Source of the DNA: Paludisphaera soli
GTDB lineage: Bacteria; Planctomycetota; Planctomycetia; Isosphaerales; Isosphaeraceae
Assembly: GCF_011064595.1 (NCBI RefSeq)
Contig: NZ_JAALJI010000035.1
Span: forward strand, 1 to 64,000
DNA length: 64,000 bases
Direction of reading: 5' to 3'
This document shows positions 26,620-35,080 of this stretch, piece by piece (positions within the stretch are counted from its first letter, which is position 1; every line of letters starts with the position of its first letter). Under the pieces are notes generated by a model. It saw nothing but the letters and a program-made list of their open reading frames with translations. It searched no databases and was not told the origin of the DNA. The position numbers and the translations under genes were made by a program.

Positions 26620-27657
26620 TCAGACGAACCGCCTGAGGGGGGACTGCAGGAGAGCCCAGACGGCGGCGAAGGAGAGGAAAATCACCACGACCGCGTGGGC
26701 GGAGGGGGTCAGGTCGGGGGTGGGGAGGCGGTTGGAGACGGCGTAGACCATCCGGTGGACGGACATGTGGACGAGGTAGACCCCCATCGCCATGCCGACC
26801 GCCGCGGCGACCCAGCGGGGGGGCTCGAACCGCCAGGTCGAGGCGAGGGCGACCAGCAGCATCGCCAGGCCGTAGCGGACGGCCAGCTCGTCGTCCAGGC
26901 CGGCCGCGATCAGGGCGTAGGCCGCGCTGTTGTGCAGGACGACGGCGATCACGCCCGAGCGTCGGAGTTCGGCGTGCCGGGTCGCGGTGCCGACCGCCAG
27001 GCCGAGGAAGACCGCCGGCAGGCAGCGGAGCCACTGCGGGGCTGGCGTCCCCTCGTCGCCGAAGTAGGGCTTGTCGATCGCCAGGACCGCCAGCGAGAGC
27101 ACCGCCAAAAGCGCCGCGAGCAGGCAGGAATAGCTCGGCCGGACGCCGGCCGTCAGCCGCCGGGCGACGTTGACGAAGAGGACCATCGCGAAGGCGAAGG
27201 GCAAGTACCAGAGGTGCACCGAGGTCCCCGTGAGGAACATCCGGCCCCCCAGCTCGTCGACGATCGAGGTGCCGTGCCGCAGGTAGGTGGCCACCTCGAC
27301 GACGCCGTAGACCCCGCACCAGAAGAGCCAGGGGAGCAGGAGCCGCGAGCCCGACTTGCGGACCTGCTGCGCCAGCGGCCGGGGCTCGCCGCGGCCGGCG
27401 GCCAGGGTGGCCGAGATGATCGCCAGGGTCGGCAGCCGCCAGGCCATGTACTCCGCGCCCGGCGCGCCGGTGTGGAACCAGACGATCGCCACCAGCGCGG
27501 CCAGGCGGAGGACGTCGAAGCCCGCCACCCGGTCGCGGCCCGTCGCCGCCGCCCCGTCGCGCGAGGCCGCGCGGCCGGCGGCCTCGCGAGCCGGTCGGTC
27601 TTGCCTCCCCCCCAGCGCGACGGGGGGCCTGAGCACGAACTCGTCGGGGCTCGTCAT
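26620..27657 (-). CDS. Acyltransferase family 3 membrane protein
   Basis: A protein of 345 residues. After a charged cytoplasmic N-terminus (~45 residues) comes DVLRLAALVAIVWFHTG, the first helix of acyltransferase-3 proteins with the catalytic-type His near its end. About nine further helices follow (WLFWCGVYGVVEVATYL, VHLWYLPFAFAMVLFVNVAR, AVGMAMGVYLVHMSVHRMV). These enzymes O-acylate sugars or lipids at the membrane. Together with the GT39 and HAD-UbiA genes it suggests modification of a cell-envelope glycan or glycolipid. Substrate unknown. Confidence 0.85.
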   Translation of the reverse strand: MTSPDEFVLRPPVALGGRQDRPAREAAGRAASRDGAAATGRDRVAGFDVLRLAALVAIVWFHTGAPGAEYMAWRLPTLAIISATLAAGRGEPRPLAQQVRKSGSRLLLPWLFWCGVYGVVEVATYLRHGTSIVDELGGRMFLTGTSVHLWYLPFAFAMVLFVNVARRLTAGVRPSYSCLLAALLAVLSLAVLAIDKPYFGDEGTPAPQWLRCLPAVFLGLAVGTATRHAELRRSGVIAVVLHNSAAYALIAAGLDDELAVRYGLAMLLVALASTWRFEPPRWVAAAVGMAMGVYLVHMSVHRMVYAVSNRLPTPDLTPSAHAVVVIFLSFAAVWALLQSPLRRFV

Positions 27658-28235
27658 GAGCGGCGTCCCTCTGATGAAGATCCGTCTGTCAGGGGAGTCT
27701 GGGAGCCTCGCAAGGCCGCCCCGGGAGGGGGCCGTTCTCGCGGGCGAGGCTCCGCGTCGGTCGGCGTGTCGCCGGTTGCGTGCGGATTCCGAATGGAACG
27801 ATGAACTGAGAAACTCTTAATTCCCCGCCGATCCATTCCGGCGCGAGTCTAGGCGCGCCCGGAGCGGGCGTCAATCCGGTATCGACCCCGGTCGAGAGCC
27901 CTCGCGCCCGGCGTTCGCGGGCCTCGCCGCACCGGGGAGTCGGCGTCGCCGCGGGTCGTCCCCGGCCGGTCGTTCTCGATATTCTCCGCGCCTCGTCCCA
28001 TGGGTCCGAGGGGGGATCCACCCACGATCCCGGAGCTTCAGCCGTCGCGATCGACGCCCTTTCCGCCCGGAACGGTCTGGAACCTGGCGGGCGGTTGGGA
28101 TCTAATTCAAGGTCCGCGGCGGCCGGCGCGCGGCCGTGCCGCGGCGCGTCGGTCGAATCCCGATCCAGGCCCCGCGTCCGGGCCTCGCGGCCTTGCCGCG
28201 AGCCGTCCGACGCCATCCCCGCAGCGGTCGATTTC
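27658..28235. other. Divergent intergenic region upstream of metY
   Basis: No gene is supported in this 578-base gap. An AT-richer patch (GAACTGAGAAACTCTTAATTCC around 27801-27822) may contain the promoter of the acyltransferase or of metY. I looked for SAM/SAH-type riboswitch architecture ahead of the methionine genes and could not make a convincing fold by eye. The metY leader would be long if transcription starts near 27800. Confidence 0.3.
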
Positions 28236-29519
28236 ATGAAACTCGAGACGATTTGCCTCCACGGCGGCGCCGAACCCGACCCGACCACGCTCTCGCGGGG
28301 GGTGCCGATCTACCGCACCAGCTCGTTCGTCTTCAAGAGCGCCGAGCACGCCCAGAACCTGTTCGCGCTGAAGGAGCTGGGCAACATCTACACCCGGCTG
28401 ATGAACCCGACGACCGACGTGCTGGAGAAGCGCGTGGCGATGCTCGAGGGGGGGGCGGCCGCGTTGGCGGTGGCCTCGGGGACGTCGGGGATCTTCTACT
28501 CGATCATCAACCTGGCCCAGGCCGGCGACAACATCGTCTCGGCCCGGAACCTCTACGGCGGCACGTACACCCAGTTCCACGACATCCTGCCGACCCTGGG
28601 CATCCAGGTGAAGTTCGTGGACTCCAACGACCCGGACGCCTACGCCGCCGCCATCGACGGCAACACCCGCGCCCTGTTCTGCGAGAGCGTGTCGAACCCG
28701 GCGCTGGAGGTCACCGACATCGAGGCGGTCGCCAAGATCGCCCACGCCCACGGGCTCCCCCTGATCGTGGACTCCACGTTCTCCACCCCCTACCTGACCC
28801 GGCCGATCGAGCACGGGGCGGACGTGGTGGTGCACTCGCTGACCAAGTGGTTCGGCGGCCACGGCACGGGCATCGGCGGCGTGGTGGTCGACGCCGGCAA
28901 GTTCAACTGGGCCGCGGGCAAGCACCCGCTGTTCACGATCCCCGACACCAGCTACCACGGCCTGCGCTGGGGGATGGACCTGCCCGAGCCGCTGGCCCCG
29001 CTGGCCTACATCCTGCGGATGCGGACCGTCCCGCTGCGGAACCTGGGCGCGTGCATCGCGCCGGACAACTCCTGGATGTTCCTCCAGGGGATCGAGACGC
29101 TGGCCCTGCGGATGGAGCGGCACTGCGAGAACTCGCTGGCCGTCGCCCGGCACCTGGCCGCCCACCCGAAGGCCACCTGGGTCCGCTTCCCCGGCCTGGA
29201 GAGCGACCCGATGTACGACCTGAACAAGAAGTACCTCCAGGGCAAGGGGGGCTCGATGGTCGTCTTCGGCATCCGCGGCGGGGCCGAGGCGGGCCGGAAG
29301 TTCATCGAGTCGCTCCGGCTGTTCTCCCACCTGGCGAACGTCGGCGACGCCAAGAGCCTGGCCATCCACCCGGCCTCCACCACCCACTCGCAGCTCGACG
29401 AGGGCCAGCAGCGCGAAGGTGGCATCGGCCCCGACCTCGTCCGCCTGTCCATCGGCCTGGAACACATCGACGACATCCTCGCCGACGTCGACCAGGCGCT
29501 GGACGTGGCCTGCCCCTGA
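28236..29519 (+). CDS. metY: O-acetylhomoserine sulfhydrylase (O-acetylhomoserine aminocarboxypropyltransferase)
   Basis: A protein of 427 residues, full length for the long-form MetY group. It converts O-acetyl-L-homoserine plus sulfide to L-homocysteine with PLP. Motifs: [15 protein letters not shown] at the N-terminus, [26 protein letters not shown] (Asp to the PLP nitrogen), catalytic Lys204 in [11 protein letters not shown], the long insertion [13 protein letters not shown] typical of sulfhydrylases, and [19 protein letters not shown]. The start at 28236 fits the family; the frame upstream is filler. metX lies 360 bases downstream on the same strand, supplying the substrate, so this is the direct-sulfhydrylation route to methionine. 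Confidence 0.95.
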   Translation: MKLETICLHGGAEPDPTTLSRGVPIYRTSSFVFKSAEHAQNLFALKELGNIYTRLMNPTTDVLEKRVAMLEGGAAALAVASGTSGIFYSIINLAQAGDNIVSARNLYGGTYTQFHDILPTLGIQVKFVDSNDPDAYAAAIDGNTRALFCESVSNPALEVTDIEAVAKIAHAHGLPLIVDSTFSTPYLTRPIEHGADVVVHSLTKWFGGHGTGIGGVVVDAGKFNWAAGKHPLFTIPDTSYHGLRWGMDLPEPLAPLAYILRMRTVPLRNLGACIAPDNSWMFLQGIETLALRMERHCENSLAVARHLAAHPKATWVRFPGLESDPMYDLNKKYLQGKGGSMVVFGIRGGAEAGRKFIESLRLFSHLANVGDAKSLAIHPASTTHSQLDEGQQREGGIGPDLVRLSIGLEHIDDILADVDQALDVACP

Positions 29520-29586
29520 CGGGGCGAGCCGGACGCCGGATGGGATGGATGGACGCGATGAGGGCCGGAGGGCCTTGAAGGCCGGC

Positions 29587-29850
29587 CCTCCCCCCTTCTC
29601 CCCTTGAGGGAGAAGGTGCCCCGCAGGGGCGGATGAGGGGTGGACGCAGCCGAGGCCCGTGGGTCTCGGCCGCGGCATCCTGCAGGCTCTCGGCCGGTCG
29701 ACCCCTCATCCGGCCGTCCCGGCCACCTTCTCCCTCAAGTGGAGAAGGGAGGACGCGCACGCCGACGCTTCTTCGCGCCATACCCCTGGATGATCCCCCT
29801 CATCCGGCCCTTCGGGCTACCTTCCCCCGCCAGGGGGGAAGGGAAGAGAC
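29587..29850. repeat. Three REP-like palindromic units between metY and metX
   Basis: Units lie at 29587-29640 (reverse: CCTTCTCCCCTTGAGGGAGAAGG, then CGGATGAGGGG), 29701-29755 (forward: CCCTCATCCGGCCGTCCCGG, then CTTCTCCCTCAAGTGGAGAAGG) and 29791-29850 (forward: CCCTCATCCGGCCCTTCGGG, then a C5/G6 hairpin). The first two form an inverted pair. Two stem types occur, a C/G-run type and a TCTCC/GGAGA type. They lie between two genes of one pathway and may modulate metX expression. Confidence 0.8.
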
Positions 29851-29878
29851 CGTCCCCTTCAGCCGACCGCATCTTGAT

Positions 29879-31045
29879 ATGAGCCAAGCCCTCAACGAAA
29901 CCCGGACGCAGTTCTTCGAGTTCGACGACCCGGCGGATCCGCTCCGCCTGTGCGTGGGCGACCCCCTGCCCCGGTTCACGCTGGCGTACGAGACGTACGG
30001 GCGGATGAACGCAGACCGGTCGAACGTGATCCTGCTCTACCACGCCATGACCGGCTGCCAGCACGCCGCCGGCTGGAATCCCGACGTCCCCGGCCTCGAC
30101 GGCCGCTGGACCGAGGAGATGCACGAGGGCTGGTGGGACCCCTTCATCGGCCCCGGCAAGGCCCTCGACACCGACAAGTTCTGCGTCGTCTGCTCCAACT
30201 ACCTGGGGGGCTGCTACGGCTCCACCGGCCCGGCCTCCATCGACCCGGCCACCGGCCTGCCCTGGGGCTCGACGTTCCCCGTGCTGCGGATGCGCGACAT
30301 CGTCGAGTCGCAGATGAAGCTGCTGGACCACCTGGGCGTGAGCAAGCTCCACGCCGTCGTCGGGCCCTCGCTCGGCGGCTTCCTCGCGCTCCTGACGGCG
30401 GCGATCCACCCCGAGCGGGTCCACTACGTCGTCCCGATCAGCACCGGCGTCGAGACCACGATCGACCAGCGGTTGCTGAACTTCGAGCAGGTCACCGCCA
30501 TCGAGGCCGACCCCTACTTCCGCGGCGGCGACTACTACGCCGGCGCCCGGCCGGACGTCGGCCTGGCCCTGGCGCGGCGGATCGCCCACAAGGCGTTCAT
30601 CTCGCCCGACGCCCTGCGCAAGCGGGCCCGCAGCGAGGTCGTCAGCCAGAAGCCCCCCCACGGCTGGTACGAGATGAACCACCCGGTCGAGTCCTACATG
30701 CTCCACCAGGGTCAGAAGTTCGTGAAGCGGTTCGACGCCAACACCTACCTGCGCATCCTCGACGCCTGGCAGTGGTTCAACCTCGTCAACGAGACCGGCG
30801 TCAAGGACCTGCGCGACGTCTTCGCGCGCTGCCGCGACCAGGAGTTCCTGGTCTTCAGCATCGACAACGACCACACGTTCGAGCGCAAGCACCAGGATAA
30901 GCTCGTCCGCCTGCTCAAGCAGGCCGAGGTCCCCGTCATCTGGATCACCGTCCACTCCGACAAGGGCCACGACGCCTTCCTGCTGGAACCCCGGCTGTTC
31001 GCCCCGCACATCCAGGAGGTGCTCAACCACCGCGACGAGGGGTGA
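29879..31045 (+). CDS. metX: Homoserine O-acetyltransferase
   Basis: A protein of 388 residues with the alpha/beta-hydrolase fold of MetX. It acetylates L-homoserine with acetyl-CoA. The oxyanion/substrate region LLYHAMTGCQHAAGW, then VCSNYLGGCYGSTGP and DIVESQMKLLDHLGV precede the nucleophile elbow VVGPSLGGFLAL (Ser164; most MetX have GGSMGG, so Pro and Leu here are unusual). The catalytic Asp is likely in FSIDNDHTF and the His is in HSDKGHDAFLLE. The related serine acyltransferase group cannot be excluded. ATG 29879 is the only sensible start; no strong ribosome binding site is visible. It lies downstream of metY and the REP-like units. Confidence 0.92.
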   Translation: MSQALNETRTQFFEFDDPADPLRLCVGDPLPRFTLAYETYGRMNADRSNVILLYHAMTGCQHAAGWNPDVPGLDGRWTEEMHEGWWDPFIGPGKALDTDKFCVVCSNYLGGCYGSTGPASIDPATGLPWGSTFPVLRMRDIVESQMKLLDHLGVSKLHAVVGPSLGGFLALLTAAIHPERVHYVVPISTGVETTIDQRLLNFEQVTAIEADPYFRGGDYYAGARPDVGLALARRIAHKAFISPDALRKRARSEVVSQKPPHGWYEMNHPVESYMLHQGQKFVKRFDANTYLRILDAWQWFNLVNETGVKDLRDVFARCRDQEFLVFSIDNDHTFERKHQDKLVRLLKQAEVPVIWITVHSDKGHDAFLLEPRLFAPHIQEVLNHRDEG

Positions 31046-31132
31046 CCGCGACGGCCGCCCGGCGAGCCGACCGATACCCGCCGTCCCGACGCTTCGCGTA
31101 CGATGAAGGCTGAGTTCGGGGAGGCGTGAGAA

Positions 31133-31387
31133 ATGAGCCCCGGTGAGAAGATCGTCGACGTCTCCGTGACCGAGGACGAGTTGAGGGTCGAACTGCTCGA
31201 CGGCCGCACGCTGACCGTCCCCCTGGCCTGGTATCCTCGCCTCCTGCACGCGAGGCCGGAGCAGCGGGCGAACTGGCGGATTGCCGGTGGGGGCTATGGC
31301 ATCCATTGGCCCGACGTGGACGAGGATCTGAGTTCGGAGGGGCTCCTCCGGGGGGCGCCCGCCCCGAGACAGCCCGCCGGGACCTGA
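31133..31387 (+). CDS. DUF2442 domain protein
   Basis: A protein of 84 residues with GGGGAGG upstream. It matches the short DUF2442 fold: VSVTEDELRVELLDGRTLTV, PLAWYPRLLHARPEQRANW and the conserved GGGYGIHWPDVDEDLSSEGL. DUF2442 genes are often next to DUF4160 genes and may belong to toxin-antitoxin-like pairs. No DUF4160 gene is present here, so it is solitary. Function unknown. Confidence 0.9.
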   Translation: MSPGEKIVDVSVTEDELRVELLDGRTLTVPLAWYPRLLHARPEQRANWRIAGGGYGIHWPDVDEDLSSEGLLRGAPAPRQPAGT

Positions 31388-31444
31388 ACTCGCGTTGCGG
31401 ACCCACCCGACGAGGGGATCCGATCGACCCTGGAGGACGCCGTC

Positions 31445-31657
31445 ATGACGCCGCCTGAGAGGGCCCCTGCCGACGCGGCCCAACCTCCCGAAGTCGAACA
31501 AGAGGCGCCGGCGTCTCGGCCGTCGGCCGAATCGGAGGACGAGGACGACTTCGATCGCGCCATCGCCGGGTCCTCTCATCGGCTCGTCGGTCTGGCGGCC
31601 AGGCCCTCGCCGAGCATCGGGCCGGGGCGACCCGGACGCTCGACCCCGATCGGATAG
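31445..31657 (+). CDS. Small acidic, probably disordered protein
   Basis: A protein of 70 residues with CTGGAGGA 10 bases upstream of ATG. It is rich in Glu, Asp, Pro and Ala (QPPEVEQEAPASRPSAESED, then EDDFDRAIAG) with a more basic tail. No domain was recognised. The good ribosome binding site and placement between two small genes on the same strand support it, but composition alone cannot prove that it is expressed. Confidence 0.4.
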   Translation: MTPPERAPADAAQPPEVEQEAPASRPSAESEDEDDFDRAIAGSSHRLVGLAARPSPSIGPGRPGRSTPIG

Positions 31658-31741
31658 GAATCTGTTGAAACCGGCCTGACCTCGCTGCGTCTTCCGGGCC
31701 GTCGGCGATCGTCCGGGCGGGTTGTCCTGGAGGCGATGCCG

Positions 31742-32053
31742 ATGAGCCGCTATCTCCACATCGGCGGCGTGGTCGCCGTCGGCTTCGACGCCGGCGGGGC
31801 CTACCTGCTGGTCATCTCCCATTCGGGCCGCGGCGTGTTCTCCACGGCCGATTGGCGGCGCGTGGCCCGGGACGTCGAGCTGGCGTACCCCGTCGGCGGG
31901 GTCGGCATCGGCATCGGCCCGATCGCGGGCCAGCCCGTCGCCGTCACCGAGATGGATTACGAGACCGGCGCGATGCGCGTGCTCGGCCCCGGCGGCCGGT
32001 TCGTGCTCGAATGCGAGAGCAGCGGCATCGCCGTCGTCGAACCGGACGCCTGA
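31742..32053 (+). CDS. Hypothetical small beta-rich protein
   Basis: About 103 residues. ATG 31742 is preferred over 31736 because TGGAGG then sits at normal spacing. The sequence is almost entirely short beta strands (YLHIGGVVAVGFDAGGAYLL, VISHSGRGVFST, GQPVAVTEMDYETGAMRVLG, GRFVLECESSGIAVVEPD). It has no signal peptide. Family unknown. It may be a small beta-barrel or beta-sandwich protein. Confidence 0.6.
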   Translation: MSRYLHIGGVVAVGFDAGGAYLLVISHSGRGVFSTADWRRVARDVELAYPVGGVGIGIGPIAGQPVAVTEMDYETGAMRVLGPGGRFVLECESSGIAVVEPDA

Positions 32054-32231
32054 TCGATCGGCGAAGCCGACCCCGGTCGTCGCCGGAAGAGGCTTGCCGA
32101 GACGGTGCGGGTCGACGATCCTCGAATGTCGGTCGCGATCGGCGTCGCCAGGATCGCGACCTGCGCCTGAGTCGAAGACGAGCCCCCGGACGTCCAATCC
32201 GGGGGCCCAACCGCCCGGAGCCCTCCCCGCC

Positions 32232-33044
32232 ATGACGACCCGCCGCATCCTCTCCGCCCTCGCCGTCTCGCTCGTCGCGGGGGCCTCGGCCCTCGGATAC
32301 TACGCCGTCGAGGAAGGGCACAAGCCCGGCTACAAGGACACGCCCCACCTGCCCGGCGGCAAGTGGCGGGTCCACGACGCCGAACGGCCCCACCCGCCCG
32401 TCGTCACGCCGGGCGCGAAGGTCGGCGACGCCCCGTCCGACGCCGTCGTCCTGTTCGACGGCAAGGACCTCTCGAAGTGGCGCGGCGACCACGGCGACCC
32501 GACCTGGGAGGTCGTCGACGGCGCGATCGTCGCCAAGGCGGGCTCGGGGTCGCTGATCTCCCGCGAGGAGTTCGGCGACGCCCAGATCCACGTCGAATGG
32601 TCCGCCCCCGACCCGCCGAAGGGGAACGACCAGGGCCGCGGCAACAGCGGGATCCTGATCTTCGGCCGGTATGAGATCCAGGTCCTCGACAACTACAAGA
32701 ACCCCACCTACGCCGACGGCCACGCCGGCGCGGTCTACGGCCAGCACCCGCCGCTCGCCAACGCCCTGCGGCCCCCGGGCGAGTGGCAGTGCTACGACAT
32801 CCTGTTCACGGCCCCGAAGTTCAAGGAGGACGGCTCGGTCGAGACGCCGGCCTACGTCACCGTCCTGGTCAACGGCGTGGTCGTCCAGAACCACGCCGAG
32901 ATCTACGGCGCCATGGCCTTCCGCGAACTCGGCCGCTACAGCCCGCACGGGCCCAAGGGCCCCCTGGCCTTCCAGGACCACGGCGACCCGGTCCGCTTCC
33001 GCAACATCTGGGTCCGCCCCATCCCGGCCCAGGACCAGGGCTGA
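32232..33044 (+). CDS. DUF1080 (3-keto-disaccharide hydrolase-like) secreted protein
   Basis: A protein of 270 residues. It has a signal peptide or anchor (TTRRILSALAVSLVAGASAL), then the DUF1080 jelly-roll: VVLFDGKDLSKWRGDHGDPT, WEVVDGAIVAKAGSGSLISR, IHVEWSAP, GRGNSGILIFGRYEIQVLDN, NGVVVQNH and HGDPVRFRNIWVRP. The family includes periplasmic hydrolases acting on 3-keto-glycosides and is greatly expanded in planctomycetes. The gene ends at a 16-bp stem terminator shared with the convergent gene. Confidence 0.93.
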   Translation: MTTRRILSALAVSLVAGASALGYYAVEEGHKPGYKDTPHLPGGKWRVHDAERPHPPVVTPGAKVGDAPSDAVVLFDGKDLSKWRGDHGDPTWEVVDGAIVAKAGSGSLISREEFGDAQIHVEWSAPDPPKGNDQGRGNSGILIFGRYEIQVLDNYKNPTYADGHAGAVYGQHPPLANALRPPGEWQCYDILFTAPKFKEDGSVETPAYVTVLVNGVVVQNHAEIYGAMAFRELGRYSPHGPKGPLAFQDHGDPVRFRNIWVRPIPAQDQG

Positions 33045-33051
33045 CGCCGGC

Positions 33052-33086
33052 CCGCCCCGCCCGCCGCTCGGCGGCGGGCGGGGCGG
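33052..33086. terminator. Bidirectional hairpin terminator
   Basis: A perfect 16-bp stem (CCGCCCCGCCCGCCGC with its complement) closes on a TCG loop, exactly between the stop codons of two convergent genes (33044 and 33087). There is no U tract on either side, so termination would depend on stem strength or Rho. Confidence 0.75.
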
Positions 33087-33782
33087 CTACTTGCGGGCGA
33101 AGAACAGCCAGTCGACGCATTCCTCATCGGCGTGGCGGTTCCAGTAGGCGACGCGCTCCACCCGGACCTCGCGGAACGTGGCGCGCAGGGCGTCGGCGAA
33201 GGGGGAGCTTTCCGCGTAGGACCAGACCGCCAGGACGCCGCCGGGGGCCAGGTGCTCGCGGGCCGACTCCAGGCCCGGGAGGTCGTAGAACGAGGCGTTG
33301 GGGCCGGCCAGGGTGTCGTCTGGGGAATGGTCCACGTCGATCAGGATCAGGTCGTAAAGTCGCGTCGGCGCGGACTGGATCCGGGCGTAGACGTCCCCCG
33401 GCCCCACGACCAGCCTCGGGTCGGCGGTTAGTTCCCCGGAGAGCGGGAACCAGCCCCGGCGGAGCCAGTCGACGACCTGGGGCAGGTACTCGACCACCTC
33501 GACCCGCGCGACCCGCGACGACCCCAGGGCGGCGTGGGCCGTGTACCCCAGCCCGAGCCCGCCGACCAGCACGTCGAGGGCCTCCCCGTCGTGCATCTCC
33601 AGGGCGACGGTCGCCAGGGCCCGCTCCGACGCGGTGTGGAGGCTGCTCATCAGGAACTGATGGTCGAGCGTCACCTCGGTGACGATCACGACCGGCTCCG
33701 AAAGGGTCGCGCGGCGCCTCAGGCAGAGGACGCCGAGGTCGGTGGGCTCGTAGGCGAGGACCTCGAAGCCGGTCGGGTTCAT
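33087..33782 (-). CDS. Spermidine synthase-like methyltransferase-fold protein
   Basis: A protein of 231 residues with the spermine/spermidine synthase-type Rossmann fold: MSSLHTASERALATVALEM, DVLVGGLGLGYTAHAALG (nucleotide-binding glycine loop), RVEVVEYLPQVVDWLR (acidic residue at strand 2), and DLILIDVDHSPDD in place of the catalytic Asp-containing motif of true synthases. It ends with VDWLFFARK. It lacks the N-terminal beta domain of classical SpeE. It starts 21 bases after the receiver-SpoIIE phosphatase gene and shares its strand, so it is probably in the cheB operon. Whether it makes polyamines is unclear. Confidence 0.8.
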   Translation of the reverse strand: MNPTGFEVLAYEPTDLGVLCLRRRATLSEPVVIVTEVTLDHQFLMSSLHTASERALATVALEMHDGEALDVLVGGLGLGYTAHAALGSSRVARVEVVEYLPQVVDWLRRGWFPLSGELTADPRLVVGPGDVYARIQSAPTRLYDLILIDVDHSPDDTLAGPNASFYDLPGLESAREHLAPGGVLAVWSYAESSPFADALRATFREVRVERVAYWNRHADEECVDWLFFARK

Positions 33783-33803
33783 GAGCGGCGACGTCCCGGG
33801 TCG

Positions 33804-35009
33804 TCAGTCGGGGAGGAAGGTCAGCTCGACCATGGAGAGGTCGTCGGCGAAGTCGTCCCGGCCCATGAGGGCGCGGGCGTGGGCGACGAGGTCGTCCATC
33901 TTGGGGGCGGCGGGGTCGTCGAAGGGGCCTCGGCCCATGTACTCGATGAACTCGCCGAACGGCCAGAGGGTGCCGTCGGCCCGCTCGATCTCGTAGGCGC
34001 CGTCGCTGAAGAGGTAGACCTTGGCGAACGGCCCGAGGATCGCGTCGGCCGACGCGTACTCCATGTCGGTGATCGCGCCGATCATCGGGCCCCGGGACTC
34101 CAGCATCTGGAGCTTCACATCGTCGCGCGAGGGGCCGTCGATGAGGACGGCGGGCGGGTGGCCGCCGCCGGAGTAGTGCACCCGGCGCGTCCCCTTGTGG
34201 AAGACGCCGTACCAGATGGTGAAGTACAGGCCGTTCTGCTGGTCCATCTGGAAGGCGTTGTTGAGCGCGTAGAGGACCTGGCTGGGGTCGCGGAAGTCGG
34301 TGTTGGGCAGGGCCTGCGACCGCAGCGCGTTCATGGCCGAGACCGAGAGCAAGGCCGCGCCGACGCCGTGGCCGCTGACGTCCAGCAGATAGAAGGCGAA
34401 GTGGTCGTCGTCCAGCCAGTGGTAGCCGAACGAGTCCCCCCCCAGCTCGGCCGAGGGGACGAACCGCCAGTCGGTGAGGATCTTCCCCTTCGTCAGCTTC
34501 TCGGGCAGGAGCGACTCGACGTAGCGCTCGGCCTGGCGGACCTCGTCGGCCAGCCGCTTCTGGCTCTCCTGCAGGGCCGAATACGCCTCGTTCCGCTGCA
34601 AAAGCGCGATGTAGCCCCGGGAGTGGTAGCGGATCCGGGCGATCAGCTCCAGGCGGTCGGGGAGCTTGACGACGTAGTCGTTGGCGCCCTTGGCGAAGGC
34701 CTCGGCCTTGACGGCGGGCTCCTCCTTGGTCGACAGGACGATCATCGGCACGTCGCGGGTCTCGTCCTGGGCGCGGAAGTTCTGGACGAGGGTCAGGCCG
34801 TCGATGTCGGGCATGACCAGGTCCTGGAGGATCACCGTCGGCTTGATCCGCAGGGCCTCGTCGAGCGCCTTGGTGGCGTCGCGGCAGGAGTGGAACTCGA
34901 TGTCGGCCTCGCCGGCGAGCATCCGCCGCACGGCCTCGCCGATCATCGCCTGGTCGTCGATCAGGAGGACGGTGATCTTGTGCTCGGAGAAGCGGGCGTC
35001 GGTGCTCAT
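33804..35009 (-). CDS. Response regulator with SpoIIE/PP2C phosphatase output (RsbU-like)
   Basis: A protein of 401 residues. The N-terminal receiver has acidic DD at 18-19, phospho-acceptor Asp63 in ILQDLVMPDIDG, Thr/Ser in IVLSTKE, and Lys near 114. A coiled linker (EAYSALQESQKRLADEVRQA) leads to the phosphatase domain (~165-400): ELGGDSFGYHWLDDDHF (metal-binding Asp), LLDVSGHGVGAAL (metal-binding Asp), VHYSGGGHPPAVL, YLFSDGAYEIE and DDFADDLSMVEL. Such proteins dephosphorylate an anti-sigma-factor antagonist or similar target when phosphorylated. It lies 71 bases downstream of cheB, so the hybrid CheA is its likely kinase. In Wsp systems this slot is filled by a GGDEF protein. Confidence 0.92.
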   Translation of the reverse strand: MSTDARFSEHKITVLLIDDQAMIGEAVRRMLAGEADIEFHSCRDATKALDEALRIKPTVILQDLVMPDIDGLTLVQNFRAQDETRDVPMIVLSTKEEPAVKAEAFAKGANDYVVKLPDRLELIARIRYHSRGYIALLQRNEAYSALQESQKRLADEVRQAERYVESLLPEKLTKGKILTDWRFVPSAELGGDSFGYHWLDDDHFAFYLLDVSGHGVGAALLSVSAMNALRSQALPNTDFRDPSQVLYALNNAFQMDQQNGLYFTIWYGVFHKGTRRVHYSGGGHPPAVLIDGPSRDDVKLQMLESRGPMIGAITDMEYASADAILGPFAKVYLFSDGAYEIERADGTLWPFGEFIEYMGRGPFDDPAAPKMDDLVAHARALMGRDDFADDLSMVELTFLPD

Positions 35010-35080
35010 GGGCTCATCCCGGGCTCAGGTCGTCGGCGACCTGGCGGGTCGCGTGGGTGGAGGTACCGGGCCCTATTGTT

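Noticed and set aside
27658-28235. Possible SAM or SAH riboswitch ahead of metY
   Set aside because: I could not assemble the required helices or conserved core by eye; a covariance-model search would be needed.
29735-32248. An 837-residue minus-strand frame opposite metX and small genes
   Set aside because: It spans several plus-strand genes and an intergenic REP cluster and contains no recognisable domain.
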